In this document: piece by piece, positions 5,387 through 6,761 of the stretch
Layout of the letters: each line of letters begins with the position of its first letter
How positions within the stretch are numbered: position 1 is the first letter of the stretch
Assembly: GCA_902783085.1 (NCBI GenBank)
Contig: CACZPT010000115.1
Span: 1-6,761 of the forward strand
Direction of reading: 5' to 3'
Length of the DNA: 6,761 nucleotides
Source of the DNA: an uncultured Methanobrevibacter sp.
GTDB taxonomy: Archaea > Methanobacteriota > Methanobacteria > Methanobacteriales > Methanobacteriaceae
Position numbers and translations under genes: made by a program
The notes under the pieces: model-generated
What the model was told of the DNA's origin: nothing
The model's database searches: none
What the model saw: only the letters and a program-made list of their open reading frames with translations

Positions 5387-6556
5387 TCACCTAAAATGAT
5401 TAAATTCATCACCAAAGTATTCATTAACTTTTTCAAGTTCATCTGGAATGTTTAACATTTGTGGACAAATAAATTCACATTCCATACATCTAATACAGCT
5501 ATCTGCTCTTGAATCATCATCAATTAATGTAAAATACTGCATTGCACTTGCTTTTGGAGTGCCCATCATTTGTGCAATGTTATATTCAGTTAAACAATTA
5601 ATAATATCTACACCATATGGACAAGGCATACAATATCCGCATCGGGTACAGTCATTTCCAGTAAATGTTTTATATTCTCTTGCAACTTCCCTAATCAATT
5701 CTTGATCATTATCACTAATAATATCAATTTCAGATGCTATCCGGATATTTTCTTTAACTTGCTCTAAGGAAGACATTCCACTTAAAACACAATGAACATC
5801 ATCCCTATTAAATAAATATTGTAAAGCCCATTGGAGTGGTGTTCTTTTTTTCTCGGCCATATCCCATAATTCCATAACGGATGGTGGAATATTTTGAACT
5901 AATCTACCACCTCTTAGAGGTTCCATCACCATACTTCCAAGATTCACTTCTTTTAAGTAATCAAGCCCCATAACACCGCTCTGATAATATTCATCCAAAT
6001 AATTCATTTGAGTTAAAACAACTTCCCATTTAGGATATTCATCAAGAATTTCAATTACATAATCAATTTCCATATGTGATGAAAATCCAACATGTTTTAC
6101 CTTATTTGAACTCAAACAATCATCTAAGAAGTCCAAAACTTGCAATTCTTTAATTTTTTCCCAATCCGTTTCATTAAGTGAATGAAGTAAATAGATATCA
6201 ACATAATCTGTTTGAAGATCTTTCAATTGTTTTTCAAAATAATTTTCAAAATCTTGGTGTTTTTCAACTAACCATATTGGAGATTTTGTAGAAATCAAAA
6301 CATCGTCCCTATATGAATTCTCTTTTAAAAAATTACCAATAAATCCCTCACTGTTCCCAGGACCATCTAATGTTTTACTATGGTATGGATATGCAGTATC
6401 AATCAAGTTAATTCCATTTTCGATTCCATAGGTAAGCATTTCTGTGGCTTCTTTTTTGTCAATATCCGCATTATTTTTTATAGTTGGAAGCCTCATAGTT
6501 CCAAAACCCAGAATCGAAACTTTCTCCTTTGTCTTTCCAAGTTCCCTATATAACAA
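5387..6556 (-). CDS. Aldo/keto reductase with C-terminal two-[4Fe-4S] ferredoxin-type domain
   Basis: This is a 389-residue member of the iron-sulfur aldo/keto reductase family (COG1453 type), a predicted cytoplasmic oxidoreductase of unknown substrate. Residues 1-285 form the reductase barrel, with the catalytic tetrad visible as Asp53 and Tyr58 (LIDTAYPY), Lys91 (STKSP) and His125 (LLHSL). Cofactor-region signals include GFSSH (157-161) and EPLRGG (212-217). Residues 300-370 carry two cysteine clusters, Cys303/306/309/312-Pro and Cys354/357/360/364-Pro, fit for two [4Fe-4S] clusters that could link NAD(P)H chemistry to ferredoxin electrons. The start is a TTG at 6556, chosen because GGGGTG lies 6 nt upstream and the product then begins MLYRELG, the usual family start; a GTG at 6580 would add eight residues and puts this site inside the gene. 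The stop (TGA) lies within the ribosome binding site of the E1-like gene, suggesting an operon. Confidence 0.9.
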   Translation of the reverse strand: MLYRELGKTKEKVSILGFGTMRLPTIKNNADIDKKEATEMLTYGIENGINLIDTAYPYHSKTLDGPGNSEGFIGNFLKENSYRDDVLISTKSPIWLVEKHQDFENYFEKQLKDLQTDYVDIYLLHSLNETDWEKIKELQVLDFLDDCLSSNKVKHVGFSSHMEIDYVIEILDEYPKWEVVLTQMNYLDEYYQSGVMGLDYLKEVNLGSMVMEPLRGGRLVQNIPPSVMELWDMAEKKRTPLQWALQYLFNRDDVHCVLSGMSSLEQVKENIRIASEIDIISDNDQELIREVAREYKTFTGNDCTRCGYCMPCPYGVDIINCLTEYNIAQMMGTPKASAMQYFTLIDDDSRADSCIRCMECEFICPQMLNIPDELEKVNEYFGDEFNHFR

Positions 6557-6562
6557 TATCAA

Positions 6563-6568
6563 CACCCC
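6563..6568 (-). promoter_or_regulatory. Ribosome binding site that fixes the TTG start of the reductase
   Basis: On the minus strand GGGGTG lies 6 nt before the TTG at 6556. No ATG lies near this point in the frame; the alternatives are GTG at 6580 and 6565 and TTG at 6562, all upstream of or overlapping this site. Confidence 0.65.
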
Positions 6569-6602
6569 AAGATTTAACACTTGATATTTTTTTTAAAATA
6601 AG

Positions 6603-6610
6603 TATATTAA
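6603..6610 (-). promoter_or_regulatory. Possible TATA box of the reductase/E1-like operon
   Basis: Minus-strand TTAATATA is an imperfect box A. Transcription about 25 nt downstream (near 6582) would give a leader of about 26 nt before the TTG start. The whole region is A/T, so this is only the best-placed candidate. Confidence 0.35.
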
Positions 6611-6628
6611 TATTACGTTTTAAATAAA

Positions 6629-6645
6629 ATTTTTTTCAAAAAAAT
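6629..6645 (-). terminator. T7 terminator downstream of tRNA-Met
   Basis: The minus strand carries T7 (6644-6638) starting 33 nt after the tRNA 3' end, followed by G and A7, so the whole is a 17-nt A/T palindrome with one central base. The T7 run alone is enough for archaeal termination of the tRNA transcript; the palindrome may be incidental. Confidence 0.55.
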
Positions 6646-6657
6646 AGCTATAAATTG

Positions 6658-6724
6658 AATACCTGGGATTTAATTATGCCGGGAACGGGATTCGAACCCG
6701 TGGCCTCACGGTATCCCAGGTATT
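6658..6724. repeat. 12-bp perfect inverted repeat: tRNA intron end versus tRNA 3' trailer
   Basis: The arms are 6658-6669 (AATACCTGGGAT) and 6713-6724 (its exact reverse complement); the match stops at 12 bp on both sides. In the minus-strand transcript one arm is the last 12 nt of the tRNA-Met intron, ending exactly at the splice site, and the other lies in the trailer, 7 nt after the mature tRNA end. The two RNA segments are fully complementary. Confidence 0.85.
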
Positions 6725-6761
6725 AGTCAGAGCACTGCTTTTATACCCTATGAGCCGTGCG
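6677..6761 (-). tRNA. Elongator tRNA-Met (CAU), intron-containing, 5' part outside window
   Basis: On the minus strand the visible part runs from tRNA position 25 to the discriminator A73. The anticodon stem is CACGG (6759-6755) with CCGTG (6711-6707), and the loop is CTCATA plus A38, giving anticodon CAT (6752-6750). The variable loop AGGCC and the T arm ACGGG-TTCGAAT-CCCGT follow, then the acceptor strand TCCCGGC and A73 (6677). CCA is not encoded. The CACGG-CTCATAA-CCGTG stem-loop and GCCGGG-type acceptor fit archaeal elongator Met; the initiator or the CAU isoleucine tRNA is less likely. The 5' acceptor strand and the D arm are beyond base 6761, so pairing there cannot be checked. The gene is interrupted by a 36-nt intron. 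Confidence 0.88.
6713..6748 (-). other. Archaeal tRNA-Met intron (37/38) with bulge-helix-bulge motif
   Basis: The 36-nt intron lies one base 3' of the anticodon, the common archaeal site. The precursor folds into a canonical motif: the anticodon stem; a 4-bp helix CUCA/UGGG (one G-U pair) flanked by two 3-nt bulges, UAG and AUA; and an outer helix GGUAU/AUACC closed by a 19-nt loop. Cutting after the second base of each bulge joins A37 to A38 and restores the seven-base loop CTCATAA. The splicing endonuclease is not encoded here. Confidence 0.87.

Noticed and set aside
5767..5778. GGAAGACATTCC inside the reductase gene as an operator
   Set aside because: The spacer is 4 bases and there is no promoter nearby.
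6713..6748. Box C/D guide RNA hidden in the tRNA intron, suggested by a CTGA at 6732-6729
   Set aside because: There is no box C and no second box pair, and 36 nt is too short for a guide RNA.
6677..6761. CAU isoleucine tRNA or initiator tRNA instead of elongator methionine
   Set aside because: The CACGG/CCGTG anticodon stem and the TCCCGGC acceptor strand fit archaeal elongator Met. The three G-C pairs of initiator anticodon stems (GGG/CCC next to the loop) are absent. The D arm lies outside the window, so a small doubt remains.

Overview
The window most likely comes from an AT-rich methanogenic archaeon of the Methanobacteriales; Methanobrevibacter is my best guess but cannot be proved from this sequence. 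The reasons are a formylmethanofuran dehydrogenase subunit (methanogenesis), a full-length NrpR (the euryarchaeal nitrogen repressor) with two effector-type domains, an alpha-type glutamine synthetase, archaeal TATA boxes, Shine-Dalgarno sequences of the GGAGGTGAT type, T-rich terminators, and a tRNA gene whose intron folds into an archaeal bulge-helix-bulge motif.

Layout. The plus strand carries the 3' end of fwdC/fmdC (2-547), closed by a hairpin plus T tract, then two tandem paralogous genes for 96-residue acidic proteins of unknown function (596-886 and 981-1271). Everything to the right is on the minus strand. In transcription order these are: a partial intron-containing elongator tRNA-Met (6761-6677, 5' end outside the window); an aldo/keto reductase with a C-terminal two-[4Fe-4S] ferredoxin-like module (6556-5387), starting at TTG; an E1-like ThiF/MoeB/HesA adenylyltransferase (5382-4627), 4 nt after the reductase stop and probably coupled to it; a regulatory gap with the glnA promoter; glnA (4365-3010); and nrpR (2954-1272). 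nrpR converges on the second small gene with no spacer, and one perfect palindrome covers both stop codons.

How the parts work together. The core is a nitrogen-assimilation unit. Two perfect GGAA-N6-TTCC sites, the known NrpR operator form, lie 20 bp apart just downstream of a TTTATATA box in front of glnA. They fit repression of glutamine synthetase under nitrogen sufficiency and release by 2-oxoglutarate. Because nrpR follows glnA after 55 nt with no clear promoter of its own, NrpR may also regulate its own synthesis. The predicted glutamine synthetase has Gly67 where the B. subtilis alpha-type enzyme has the feedback-inhibition arginine (Arg62), so control here may lean on transcription and 2-oxoglutarate rather than on glutamine.

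Most unusual points: a 12-nt stretch at the very 3' end of the tRNA-Met intron, stopping exactly at the splice site, is perfectly complementary to the tRNA's own 3' trailer, so it could mask the splicing motif. The tandem 96-aa paralogs next to a methanogenesis gene are also uncharacterised. I see no CRISPR array, insertion sequence, prophage or new defence system.
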